Positions 53,674 to 60,832 of a DNA stretch of 64,000 nt are shown here, in pieces (within the stretch, counting starts at the first letter, position 1; each line of letters begins with the position of its first letter). Made by a program: the position numbers and the translations under genes. Source of the DNA: Prauserella salsuginis (GTDB lineage Bacteria > Actinomycetota > Actinomycetes > Mycobacteriales > Pseudonocardiaceae). The stretch lies in the NCBI RefSeq assembly GCF_024648885.1, contig NZ_JANBBF010000015.1, positions 1 to 64,000 on the forward strand, read 5' to 3'. Below the pieces are notes generated by a model. That model did not search any database. It saw only the letters and a program-made list of their open reading frames with translations, and was not told the origin of the DNA.

Positions 53674-53964
53674 ATGGACGAGGAGTTGCACGAGCGGATC
53701 CGCGACGCCGTCACGACGATCCCGCCCGGCACCGTCGCCACGTACGGCGACATCGCCGCCCTCGCCGGCGCCCCGACGCCCCGGATGATCGGCCGGGTCC
53801 TGTCCGAGGACGGCGCCGACATCCCCTGGCATCGCGTGCTGCGCGCCAACGGCACCCCGGCGCCGCACATCGCGGGCCGGCAACTCGAACTACTTCGCGG
53901 CGAAGGCGTCCTCGCCGACGGGCGGCGCATCGATCTGGGCACCTACCGGTGGCGGCCGGAGTAG
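53674..53964 (+). CDS. Alkyltransferase-like DNA-binding protein (Atl)
   Basis: A 96-residue protein equal to the C-terminal DNA-binding domain of O6-alkylguanine transferases: IPPGTVATYGDIAALAGAP is the winged helix and IPWHRVLRANG the active-site loop with Trp in place of the acceptor Cys. It therefore cannot accept alkyl groups but should bind and flip alkylguanine and hand it to nucleotide excision repair. Divergent from adnAB, as I recall for M. tuberculosis Rv3204. The ATG at 53674 fixes a start just before the helix DEELHERIRDAV. Confidence 0.92.
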   Translation: MDEELHERIRDAVTTIPPGTVATYGDIAALAGAPTPRMIGRVLSEDGADIPWHRVLRANGTPAPHIAGRQLELLRGEGVLADGRRIDLGTYRWRPE

Positions 53965-54006
53965 TCCGAGAGTCCCGCCACATCACCACCAGGGGCTTGC
54001 GCATTC

Positions 54007-54022
54007 GGTTAGGCTTGCCTAA
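54007..54022. promoter_or_regulatory. IdeR/DmdR iron box
   Basis: GGTTAGGCTTGCCTAA matches 14 of 16 positions of GGTTAGGCTAACCTAA, the core of the actinobacterial iron-regulator box. It overlaps the first base of the start codon of the siderophore-interacting protein gene. TAGGCT inside it can also serve as a -10 hexamer, which would give a leaderless or nearly leaderless transcript. Iron-loaded IdeR would then block transcription directly. Confidence 0.75.
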
Positions 54023-55095
54023 TGACCGTCACGGCGCAGTCCCACGCGGCCCCGACCGCGGCTCCCGCCCCGACCGCACCGAGTCCGACCGCACCGAGTC
54101 CGGGCACGCACGACCCGGCCGCGCCGGAGTCGACCGTGCAGGACACCGAAGCCACGACCAGTTCCGCGACCCGGGCAGGCACGACGCACGCCGAGGTCAC
54201 CACAACGCCCGCCCGGCCGCAGTTCGCCTTCCGACGCCTGACGGTGTCGGCGACCCGGGAGCTCACCCCGCACCTGGTGCGCGTGACCTTCACCGGTGAC
54301 GACCTCGACGGCTTCGTCACCGCCGCACCCGACCAGTACGTCAAGGTCTTCTTCCCCCACAGCGGCCGCACCCGCCCGGACCTGCCGCCTCCCATCGAGG
54401 GCGACACCACGTCGTGGTACCGCACCTACCTGGCCATGCCCGACGACGTCCGCCCGCCGATGCGTACCTACACCGTCCGCGCGTTCCGGCCCGAGCAGTG
54501 CGAACTGGACATCGACTTCGTGCTCCACCCCGACGGCGGCCCGGCCTCGACCTGGGCCTCGGGCGCACGCCCGGGCGACGAGATCGCACTGATGGGCCCG
54601 CACGGCATCTACGCCGTCCCGGACAGCGCGACCTGGCAGTTGCTCGTCGGCGACGAGTCGGCGATCCCCGCGATCGCCGCGATCCTGGAACAGCTGCCCC
54701 GCGACGCCTGCGCCCGCGTGTTCATCGAGGTCGGCGACCCCGCCGACCGGCTCAACCTCCCGAGCCCGGCCGCCGACGTCGACGTCCGCTGGATCGTCCG
54801 CCACCCCGGCTCGTACGGCGACGCGGTGCTCGACGCGGTCCGCGCGGCCGACCTTCCCGCCACCACGCCGTACGCGTGGCTGGCCGGTGAGGCCGAGCTC
54901 GTCAAGTTCGCGCGGCGCCACCTGGTCCGCGACCGCGGCGTCGACAAGCGCGCCGTCACGTTCACCGGATACTGGCGTAAGGGCCGCTCGGAGGAAGAGG
55001 TCGGCAGGGAGAATCTCGCCGGGTCGACTGCGACTTCGACATCGACTGCAACATCGGCTTCGGCTTCGGCTTCGGCTTCGGCTTCGGCGAGCTAG
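54022..55095 (+). CDS. Siderophore-interacting protein (FAD-dependent ferric reductase)
   Basis: A 357-residue SIP-family flavoprotein that reduces ferric siderophores in the cytosol. The FAD-binding barrel has RTYTVRAFRP near residue 151; the NAD-binding half has WQLLVGDESAIPAIAAIL and FTGYWRKGRSEEE at the end. About 60 Ala/Pro/Thr-rich residues precede the catalytic part, so a later start is possible, though the iron box position favours the ATG at 54022. The C-terminus ends in an alternating Ser-Ala tail encoded by a hexanucleotide repeat. Predicted to be derepressed in low iron. Confidence 0.9.
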   Translation: MTVTAQSHAAPTAAPAPTAPSPTAPSPGTHDPAAPESTVQDTEATTSSATRAGTTHAEVTTTPARPQFAFRRLTVSATRELTPHLVRVTFTGDDLDGFVTAAPDQYVKVFFPHSGRTRPDLPPPIEGDTTSWYRTYLAMPDDVRPPMRTYTVRAFRPEQCELDIDFVLHPDGGPASTWASGARPGDEIALMGPHGIYAVPDSATWQLLVGDESAIPAIAAILEQLPRDACARVFIEVGDPADRLNLPSPAADVDVRWIVRHPGSYGDAVLDAVRAADLPATTPYAWLAGEAELVKFARRHLVRDRGVDKRAVTFTGYWRKGRSEEEVGRENLAGSTATSTSTATSASASASASASAS

Positions 55096-55125
55096 CACTC
55101 CACGGCGTTACGAAGACGCGACTCC

Positions 55126-55380
55126 GTGACGATCGGGTCGGGGATCAGCCTGACGACGGACACGGCGAACGTCGAGCTCAGCGACTCCGAGGTGCGCGGC
55201 ATCGCCGCCACCGCGATGAGGATCAAGCCACGGGGCACCTCGTGCATGGTCGAAGTCGCGCTCGTTCCCGACGACGATGCGCAGACCTTCCACGCCGACG
55301 TCAGCGCGGTGACCGACGGCGACCCGTGCCGACTCGCCGAGCGCGTGGCCGCTCACATCCTCGACACGCTGCCCGGTTGA
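55126..55380 (+). CDS. Small hypothetical protein
   Basis: An 84-residue open frame with a GTG start, 30 bases after the SIP gene. Residues such as VELSDSEVRGIAATAMRI and RLAERVAAHILDTL look like amphipathic helices around a short beta region. Codon third positions are GC-rich but less strictly than in neighbours. No known domain is recognised. It may be co-transcribed with the SIP gene; whether it is a real gene is uncertain. Confidence 0.5.
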   Translation: MTIGSGISLTTDTANVELSDSEVRGIAATAMRIKPRGTSCMVEVALVPDDDAQTFHADVSAVTDGDPCRLAERVAAHILDTLPG

Positions 55381-55396
55381 CCGGCTTCTGCGGGGA

Positions 55397-56290
55397 CTAC
55401 CCGAGTTCCGCAACGAGCAGCTTCACCAACGCGCCGAGTCGTTGCCGCTCCGGCTGCACGACCCGCACGCCCGCGTCGACCAGCGGTGCCGCCGTCACCG
55501 GTCCCACGCACGCGCACAGCACGTCGGTGCCGAGACGCGCGAGCAGTTCCTCGTAGCGGCCGTCGTCGCGGGCGAGCCGCAACAGGTTCGCCGTAGCGGG
55601 CGCACTGGTGAACGCCAACGCCTGCAGCCGACCGTCGAGCACCCCGTCGATCAGCCGCCGAGCGGGCGCCAGGTCGACGGGCCACTGCCACCGGTACGGC
55701 TGCACCTCGACGACTGTCGCACCCGCCTCCCGGAGCGGATCCGTGAACTCCGGCAGCGCCTGCCCGTGCAGCTGCACCGCCACCCGGCGACCCTCGGGAC
55801 CTGGCCCGCCAACGTCCTGCCCGCCAGAGCCCTTCCCGTCGGCAGCCTTCCCGTCGGCACCCTTCCCGTCAGAGCCCTTCCCGTCGGTGAGGCGGTCGAG
55901 CAGGTGCGCGAACAGCTCCCGGTTGCTCTCCTCCGGCGACGACCACTCCTCGGTCAGCCCGTGCCCGCGGACCGCGCCCTTCGCCTTCGGCCCGCGCACG
56001 AACAGCCGAGCCCGCGACAGCGCGCCCGTCAGCTCGTCGGCGACGCCCCAGCCTTCGGCGGCCGACAACCACCCGCGGAATCCCGCGCCGGTCGTCACGG
56101 CCACCAGGTCGACTCCGCCCGCGACGACGTCCTCGGTGGCCGCGCGCAGCCGGTCGTCGTCGGCCAACGGGACGATGTGCAGCGTCGGCCCGTGCCACAC
56201 CGACGCGCCCCGCCGTTCCAGCGCGTCGATGAACTCGCCGGAGCGCCGCTCCGCCGTGATGCCGATGGCGACGTCGTCGAGCTCTGCCAT
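55397..56290 (-). CDS. HemD-like (uroporphyrinogen-III synthase fold) protein
   Basis: A 297-residue protein with two Rossmann-like halves of the HemD fold: AIGITAERRSGEFIDALERR, VTTGAGFRGWLSAAEGWG, FVRGPKAKGAVRGHGLTEEW, VQLHGQALPEF and AFTSAPATANLLRLA. It shares almost every motif with the N-terminal half of the HemD/OmpR protein at 59358 but has no C-terminal winged helix. Around residues 137-158 a DGKGS-type repeat (15-bp units) inserts a Gly/Lys linker. It may be a true synthase or a non-DNA-binding relative of NnaR. No other haem gene is adjacent. Confidence 0.82.
   Translation of the reverse strand: MAELDDVAIGITAERRSGEFIDALERRGASVWHGPTLHIVPLADDDRLRAATEDVVAGGVDLVAVTTGAGFRGWLSAAEGWGVADELTGALSRARLFVRGPKAKGAVRGHGLTEEWSSPEESNRELFAHLLDRLTDGKGSDGKGADGKAADGKGSGGQDVGGPGPEGRRVAVQLHGQALPEFTDPLREAGATVVEVQPYRWQWPVDLAPARRLIDGVLDGRLQALAFTSAPATANLLRLARDDGRYEELLARLGTDVLCACVGPVTAAPLVDAGVRVVQPERQRLGALVKLLVAELG
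55831..55890 (-). repeat. 15-bp tandem repeat x4 in the HemD-like gene
   Basis: Four units begin CCTTCCCGTC on the plus strand at 55831, 55846, 55861 and 55876. They encode DGKGS/DGKGA/DGKAA-type pentapeptides in frame in an interdomain loop. Confidence 0.93.
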
Positions 56291-56346
56291 GTTTCCCCAC
56301 TCTCACCCGCTGCTCGCGAAGGGCCACGATATCCCGCCTCCGCGCA

Positions 56347-56362
56347 GTAGCACATGAGCTAC
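56347..56362. promoter_or_regulatory. Palindromic operator of the toxin-antitoxin pair
   Basis: GTAGCACATGAGCTAC is palindromic at 14 of 16 positions and overlaps a good -10 hexamer TACAAT (56360-56365). This is where a Phd-type antitoxin would bind to repress its own promoter. With transcription starting six to eight bases after the -10, the message would begin close to the ATG at 56373. Confidence 0.55.
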
Positions 56363-56372
56363 AATCGTGGCC

Positions 56373-56636
56373 ATGGAAACAGCGGCAGACTCGGTGGGGC
56401 TGCGTGAACTGCGGCAGAACGCCTCCGAGCTGGTCCGCCGGGTCGAGGCGGGCGGTGAGGTGACGATCACCGTTGCGGGCCGCCCGAGCGCACGCCTCGT
56501 GCCCATCGACGGCCCCCGCAGGTGGCGAACATACGACGACGTCGCGGACCTCTTCGACGGCACGGCCGACCCCGAGTGGGCTCGCGACCGCGATCTGATC
56601 GATCAGACGGTGCGCAACCCGTGGACAGACGAGTGA
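56373..56636 (+). CDS. Phd/YefM-type antitoxin
   Basis: An 87-residue antitoxin. The N-terminal half is the Phd DNA-binding dimer fold: VGLRELRQNASELVRRVEAG and VTITVAGRPSARLVPI. The C-terminal acidic/aromatic part (DDVADLFDGTADPEWARDRD) should wrap and inhibit the toxin. It has an overlapping palindromic operator and is followed by a PIN toxin gene. The ATG at 56373 is preferred; a GTG at 56367 is possible. Confidence 0.92.
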   Translation: METAADSVGLRELRQNASELVRRVEAGGEVTITVAGRPSARLVPIDGPRRWRTYDDVADLFDGTADPEWARDRDLIDQTVRNPWTDE

Positions 56637-56656
56637 GAACCGCCGAGTGAGAACCG
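56630..56656 (+). repeat. 13-bp direct repeat at the antitoxin-toxin junction
   Basis: CGAGTGAGAACCG occurs at 56630-56642 and again at 56644-56656. The first copy contains the antitoxin stop overlapping a GTG; the second contains the toxin start. Between them lies a five-codon frame, GTG AGA ACC GCC GAG TGA, whose stop overlaps the toxin GTG. Confidence 0.95.
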
Positions 56657-57027
56657 TCCTCGACACCGGCATCGTCATCGCCGCCGATGTCGAGCCGATC
56701 CCCGGCGAACTGGCGATCAGTGCCGCCACCGTGGCCGAGTTGCACTTCGGTGTGCTGGTCGCCCGCGACGAACACACCCGCGCCCACCGGTTGAAGCGGC
56801 TCGCCACGCTCGCCAAACGGTTCGACCCGCTGCCCGTCGACGACGCCGTCGCCGCCAGCTACGGCGAACTCGCCGCGGCCGTGGCCAGGTCCGGCCGGCA
56901 GCCGCGGGCCCGCACCATGGACCTGCTGATCGCCGCCACCGCACACGCCCACGACGCGCGTCTGGTGACCCGCAACCCGGCCGATTTCGCTGCGGTCGAC
57001 GGGCTCGTCGACGTCGCCACGGCCTGA
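56647..57027 (+). CDS. VapC-type PIN-domain toxin
   Basis: A 126-residue PIN-domain ribonuclease. Acidic metal ligands are visible as Asp in VLDTGIV (residue 5), Glu in TVAELHFG (near 31) and Asp in TMDLLIAATA (near 92), with an Asp in RNPADFAAV near 111. Such toxins cut specific RNAs when released from the antitoxin. The GTG start lies 10 bases after the antitoxin stop, separated by a 14-bp duplication that creates a short intervening frame. Pairing of a Phd-type antitoxin with a PIN toxin is common in actinobacteria. Confidence 0.92.
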   Translation: MRTVLDTGIVIAADVEPIPGELAISAATVAELHFGVLVARDEHTRAHRLKRLATLAKRFDPLPVDDAVAASYGELAAAVARSGRQPRARTMDLLIAATAHAHDARLVTRNPADFAAVDGLVDVATA

Positions 57028-57066
57028 GCGGCCGAGTCGCGCGGGGCCGGGCCGCCGTCCCGGCGC

Positions 57067-58053
57067 TCACCGGGCATAGCGGGCCGCGGTCGCCGCGATC
57101 GCGTCGGCGACGGCCGTGCGCAGCCGCTCGGGTTCGAGGACCTCCAGGTCGGGGCCGAACCGCAGCAGCTCCCCCACGCCCGGCCTGCCTGCTTCGACGG
57201 GCAGTCGCACCGTGCACCAGCCGTCCTCGTCGGGCTGAGCGCCCTCGGCCTGCGCCGTCTTCATTGCCTCGGCGCCCACGCTCCCCAGGTACACGGGCAC
57301 GAGTCGTCGTCCGAACGGGGACAGCCGCACGGTCGCGGTCTCCGGGTACAACCGCTGCTGGAAGCCCTCCGACCACGCGCGCCAGTACTCGGCGAGGTCG
57401 AACGCGTCCGGCCGCGCGAACTCGCCCGCGTCGGACATCGTCACGATGCGGCTCACGCGGTAAGTGCGGTCGCTGCCGTCACACCGTGCGACCAGGTACC
57501 AGACGCCGGCCTTCAGCACGAGGCCGAGCGGTTCGAGGGTGCGCGTCACGGCGGAGCCGTCCCACCGGTGGTAGTCGACGCGCAGCCGCCGCGTGCGCCA
57601 CACCGCGTCGGCGACGTCGGACAGCTGGGCGATCCGTTCGATCTCGCGGTGCCAACCGGGGACGTCGAGGTAGAACCGCTCCGCCACCTGACCCGCACCG
57701 GCGCGCAGCTGCTCCGGCAGCGCCGCGAACAGCTTCAGCTGCGCTGCGCCGAGTACCGTGCCGAGTCCCAGTTCCGCCGCCGCGTCGGGGAGCCCGGCCA
57801 GTGCCAGCGACCGCGCCTCGTCCTCGCTCAGCCCGGTCAGCCGGGTGCGGTAACCGCCGAGCAGCTGGAAGCCACCTGCCCGACCGCGGTCGGCGTACAC
57901 CGGGACACCTGCCTCGGACAGCGCGTCGACGTCGCGATAGACGGTGCGGACGGAGACCTCCAACTCGGCGGCGAGCTCGCCCGCCGTCATCCGCCCGCGG
58001 TTCTGCAGCAACAGCAGGATCGACAGCAACCGGCCCGCGCGCATGCCACCCAT
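57067..58053 (-). CDS. WYL-domain transcriptional regulator (YafY/DeoR-type HTH)
   Basis: A 328-residue regulator. The N-terminal winged helix (RAGRLLSILLLLQNRGRMTA, ELEVSVRTVYRDVDALSEAG) is followed by a WYL domain around residues 140-235 (LGLVLKAGVWYLVARCDG, TYRVSRIVTM) and a WCX-type C-terminal extension. WYL domains sense nucleic acid or small ligands. It faces a DUF3224 gene across a 54-base divergent region with an inverted repeat, so that gene is the likely target. Starts at 58053 and 58044 are both plausible. Confidence 0.9.
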   Translation of the reverse strand: MGGMRAGRLLSILLLLQNRGRMTAGELAAELEVSVRTVYRDVDALSEAGVPVYADRGRAGGFQLLGGYRTRLTGLSEDEARSLALAGLPDAAAELGLGTVLGAAQLKLFAALPEQLRAGAGQVAERFYLDVPGWHREIERIAQLSDVADAVWRTRRLRVDYHRWDGSAVTRTLEPLGLVLKAGVWYLVARCDGSDRTYRVSRIVTMSDAGEFARPDAFDLAEYWRAWSEGFQQRLYPETATVRLSPFGRRLVPVYLGSVGAEAMKTAQAEGAQPDEDGWCTVRLPVEAGRPGVGELLRFGPDLEVLEPERLRTAVADAIAATAARYAR

Positions 58054-58066
58054 TCTGCTCGGAAAA

Positions 58067-58085
58067 CCTGACAGAAGATGGCAGG
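58067..58085. promoter_or_regulatory. Inverted repeat between WYL regulator and DUF3224 gene
   Basis: CCTGACA-GAAGA-TGGCAGG has 7-bp arms with one mismatch and a 5-base centre. Its place midway between divergent starts suggests an operator for the WYL regulator. Confidence 0.45.
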
Positions 58086-58107
58086 AAAGCCCGTGAGAGT
58101 GGCTGCC

Positions 58108-58506
58108 ATGAACACGGGAACCTTCACCACGAGCACCTGGACCGAACACGTCGCCTCCGGTGGCGAGGGCGCGCCGCGCTACGCCCACGCGCGGGCGACC
58201 TTCGCCTACACGGGCGTCATCGACGGCACATCGACCTGCGACTACCTGCTCTACTACCCCGGCGAGGGCTTCACCGACGGCGGGCAGGCCTCCCCCGGCA
58301 TCGAACGGATCGAGGGCACCGTCGCCGGGCGCACGGGCAGTTTCGTCGTGCGGCACGACGTGCGCTACGGCGCCGACGGGATCGACGACACATGGGCGGT
58401 CGTCCCCGGCTCGGGCACCGGCGACCTCGCCGGCATCACGGGACACGGCACGTCGAAGGGCGACACCGCGACGATCGGGTACACGTTCGACTACCGGTTC
58501 GACTGA
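58108..58506 (+). CDS. DUF3224 family protein
   Basis: A 132-residue soluble beta-barrel-like protein: TYAFTYTG-type strands such as RATFAYTGVIDGTSTCDYLL, GFERI-like PGIERIEGTVAGRTGSFVVR and GHGTSKGDTATIGYTFDY are typical of DUF3224 (allene-oxide-cyclase-like fold). The function of the family is unknown. These genes are often found divergent from a WYL regulator, as here. The ATG at 58108 follows GAGAG at a normal distance; an earlier in-frame ATG at 58078 lies in the putative operator. Confidence 0.88.
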   Translation: MNTGTFTTSTWTEHVASGGEGAPRYAHARATFAYTGVIDGTSTCDYLLYYPGEGFTDGGQASPGIERIEGTVAGRTGSFVVRHDVRYGADGIDDTWAVVPGSGTGDLAGITGHGTSKGDTATIGYTFDYRFD

Positions 58507-58638
58507 GGGCCGGCCCCGAGTCCGGTCGTCCTGCACTCCGATGGAGCGGCCCGGCCGGCGTCGGCGCACCGGCGATCGGCCGCCGCGGCACGTGCGCACC
58601 GAGTCCGGCCGACGCTGCGCGGATCGTCACCGCGGCGG

Positions 58639-59361
58639 TCACACCGCCAGCCGTACCGTCCGGTCCCATCCCGCCGGTTCCGCCCGAGTGTCGGGGGTTT
58701 CGGCGCAGCGGCGCACCACCAGGTCGGCCACCGCGGGGTGGGCACCGAGCGGGGCCGACACCGCGTCGGCGCCGGTCGCCTCCAGCCGCCGCTGGAACAA
58801 CCCCGGTGCCAGCAGCCACGACGCGACGAGCACCCGGCGGCCGGAGTGGCGTGCCTCGGCGACGGCGGCGGCGACATCCGGGTCGGCGGTGGCGGCGTAA
58901 CCGATCCGCACCGGCGCACGCAGGCGTGCGCTCAGCATCCGTGCCGCCGTCGACACCTCGTCCAGCGCTCGCGGATCGCTCGACCCCGCGGCGGCCAACA
59001 CCACGGCGTCGCCCGGCCGATAGCCGGCCTGCCGCACGCGATCGACCAGCACGTCGATCAGTTCCGGTGCGGGGCCGAACGCCTCTGCCACCGGCGCACG
59101 CGGCAGTGCGCTCGCCGCGACCTGTTGCGGGATGTCGGTCCGCACGTGGTAGCCGGCGGCCAGAAAGGCAGGCAACACAACGGGATCGGCGGAACCGGAC
59201 CGTCCGGCCAGTCCGTTCAGGACGGTCGTGACGTCGGGCTCGCGGACGTCGGCGTAGGCGACCGCGACCTCCGCGCCCCGCGCCCGCACGCGGCCCGCCA
59301 GCTCGGCGATCACCTCGGCTCCAGCGGGGTCGCGCGTGCCGTGCGCGGTCAGCACGATCAC
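58639..59361 (-). CDS. Sirohydrochlorin chelatase family (CbiX-type)
   Basis: A 240-residue protein with two CbiX halves. Histidines for metal insertion are in VLTAHGTRDPAG (residue 7) and PAFLAAGYHVRTDI (near 82); the second half begins VVLAAAGSSDPRALDE. In nitrite-assimilating actinobacteria it inserts iron into sirohydrochlorin to give the siroheme needed by NirB. The GTG start overlaps the preceding HemD/OmpR gene stop (59358-59361). It is the last gene of the nirB-nirD-regulator-chelatase operon. Confidence 0.9.
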   Translation of the reverse strand: MIVLTAHGTRDPAGAEVIAELAGRVRARGAEVAVAYADVREPDVTTVLNGLAGRSGSADPVVLPAFLAAGYHVRTDIPQQVAASALPRAPVAEAFGPAPELIDVLVDRVRQAGYRPGDAVVLAAAGSSDPRALDEVSTAARMLSARLRAPVRIGYAATADPDVAAAVAEARHSGRRVLVASWLLAPGLFQRRLEATGADAVSAPLGAHPAVADLVVRRCAETPDTRAEPAGWDRTVRLAV

Positions 59362-60473
59362 CCGTCGCCTCCCGCCGCCACGGCCAGGCGATAGCCGCGT
59401 TTGACAACCGTCTGCACCAGTGTTCCCTTCCCGAGCGAGGTGCGGAGTCTGCCGATCGCCGTCTCGACGGCGTGTTCCTCGCCGCCACCGGGCAACGCAG
59501 CCGTCAGTTCGCGCCGCGACACGACATGACCAGGACGCCGGGCCAGCGCGCGCAGCACCGCCATCGGTGCGGGCGCCACCTCCCGCAGCTGCCCGTTCAC
59601 AACGGCGGCCTGGCCGCGCAGTTCGATCTCGCTGCCCGCCGCAGCCAGCCGGGGCGATCGCGCCACGAGCGTGTCCGCCACCTCGCGTGCCAGCGCGCCG
59701 ATCCGCGCTCGCTGCGGCTGGACGGTCGGGATGCCCACCGCGGCCAGCGGACCGGCGGTGATCGGGCCGACACACGCGACCAGCACCCTGCTGCTGAGCG
59801 CATCCACCAGGCCCGCGTGCCGGCCGGTGCGCGAGGCCATCGCCAGCATGCTCGCCGCGGCGGGCGCACTGGTGAACGGCATCGCGTCGATCGCACCGTC
59901 GATCACCGCGTCGATCAGCCGGTCCAGCGGCCCCGGATCGGCGGGCCCGACCCACCGGTAGACCGGGATCTCGACGACGTCGGCACCCGCCGCACGCAGC
60001 GATTCCACGAAGTACGGCAGCGGCTGGCCGTGCAGCTGCACCGCGATGCGTTGCCCATCCACTCCGGAGTCGAGCAGATACTGCAGCAGTTCGGCGTTGC
60101 TCTCCGACCCCGGCGAATACGCCTCGGACAGTCCCGCCGCCCGCACCGCGCCCTTCGCCTTCGGCCCACGGGTCAGTACCTGGGCAGCACCGAGACGGTC
60201 GATCAGTTCGTCGCCGATTCCCCAGCCCTCGGCGGCCTCGACCCAGCCACGGAACCCGATCCCGGAGGTCACGACGACGACGTCGACGGGCTCGTCGAGC
60301 AGCAACCGCGTGGCGGAGTGCAACTCCGAGTCGTCGGCGAGGGGGACGATCCGGATGGCCGGGCCGCAGCGCACCGTGGCACCTTTGCGCACCAGCAGCG
60401 CGCCGAGTTCGTCGGCCCGGCGTGCCGCGGTGATGCCGATCGCGTACCCGGCGAGCGGCAGGACGTCGGTCAT
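59358..60473 (-). CDS. nnaR: NnaR-type regulator: HemD-like domain fused to OmpR-type winged helix
   Basis: A 371-residue protein. Residues 1-265 have the HemD fold (AIGITAARRADELGALLVRK, LTRGPKAKGAVRAAGLSE, VQLHGQPLPYF, PFTSAPAAASML). Residues about 280-371 are an OmpR/PhoB-type DNA-binding domain (PMAVLRALARRPGHVVSRRE, AVETAIGRLRTSLG, VVKRGYRLAV). This architecture is that of NnaR, a co-activator of nitrate/nitrite genes in Streptomyces and mycobacteria. It may sense a tetrapyrrole. ATGA overlap with nirD (60470-60473) puts it in the operon it probably regulates. Confidence 0.9.
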   Translation of the reverse strand: MTDVLPLAGYAIGITAARRADELGALLVRKGATVRCGPAIRIVPLADDSELHSATRLLLDEPVDVVVVTSGIGFRGWVEAAEGWGIGDELIDRLGAAQVLTRGPKAKGAVRAAGLSEAYSPGSESNAELLQYLLDSGVDGQRIAVQLHGQPLPYFVESLRAAGADVVEIPVYRWVGPADPGPLDRLIDAVIDGAIDAMPFTSAPAAASMLAMASRTGRHAGLVDALSSRVLVACVGPITAGPLAAVGIPTVQPQRARIGALAREVADTLVARSPRLAAAGSEIELRGQAAVVNGQLREVAPAPMAVLRALARRPGHVVSRRELTAALPGGGEEHAVETAIGRLRTSLGKGTLVQTVVKRGYRLAVAAGGDG

Positions 60474-60832
60474 CGCACTCCCACGTGGACGATGCCGTCG
60501 GTGACACGCAGCGGGTACGCCTCGATCCGGACACCTGCGTCGTCGAGGCACTGTCCGGTGCGCAGGTCGAAGTTCTGCTTGTAGACCGGCGAGGCCACCA
60601 CCGGGACGCCGCCCACATCGCCGACGATGCCGCGGGAGAGCACGGCGGCGCCGGAGAACGGGTCGACATTGGACAGCCCGAAGACGTCGCCCTCGACGGT
60701 GCGGAACACGGCCACCTGGACCCCGTCGTCGAGCAGCACCGCCACCCCCGCGGCGCGCGGCACCTGCTCCGCCCGGCACACGGGCGTCCACACCTCGGCC
60801 CCGGCGGACCGCTTTTCGGACAGTACGGTCAT
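60470..60832 (-). CDS. nirD: Nitrite reductase small subunit
   Basis: A 120-residue Rieske-fold protein that pairs with NirB. The fold motifs WTPVCRAEQVP, AVFRTVEGDVFGLSNVDPF and ASPVYKQNFDLRTGQCLDD are visible, but the CxH pairs of true Rieske proteins are absent, as is normal for NirD. It overlaps nirB by four bases on one side and the regulator gene by four on the other, so its synthesis is coupled to both. Confidence 0.94.
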   Translation of the reverse strand: MTVLSEKRSAGAEVWTPVCRAEQVPRAAGVAVLLDDGVQVAVFRTVEGDVFGLSNVDPFSGAAVLSRGIVGDVGGVPVVASPVYKQNFDLRTGQCLDDAGVRIEAYPLRVTDGIVHVGVR

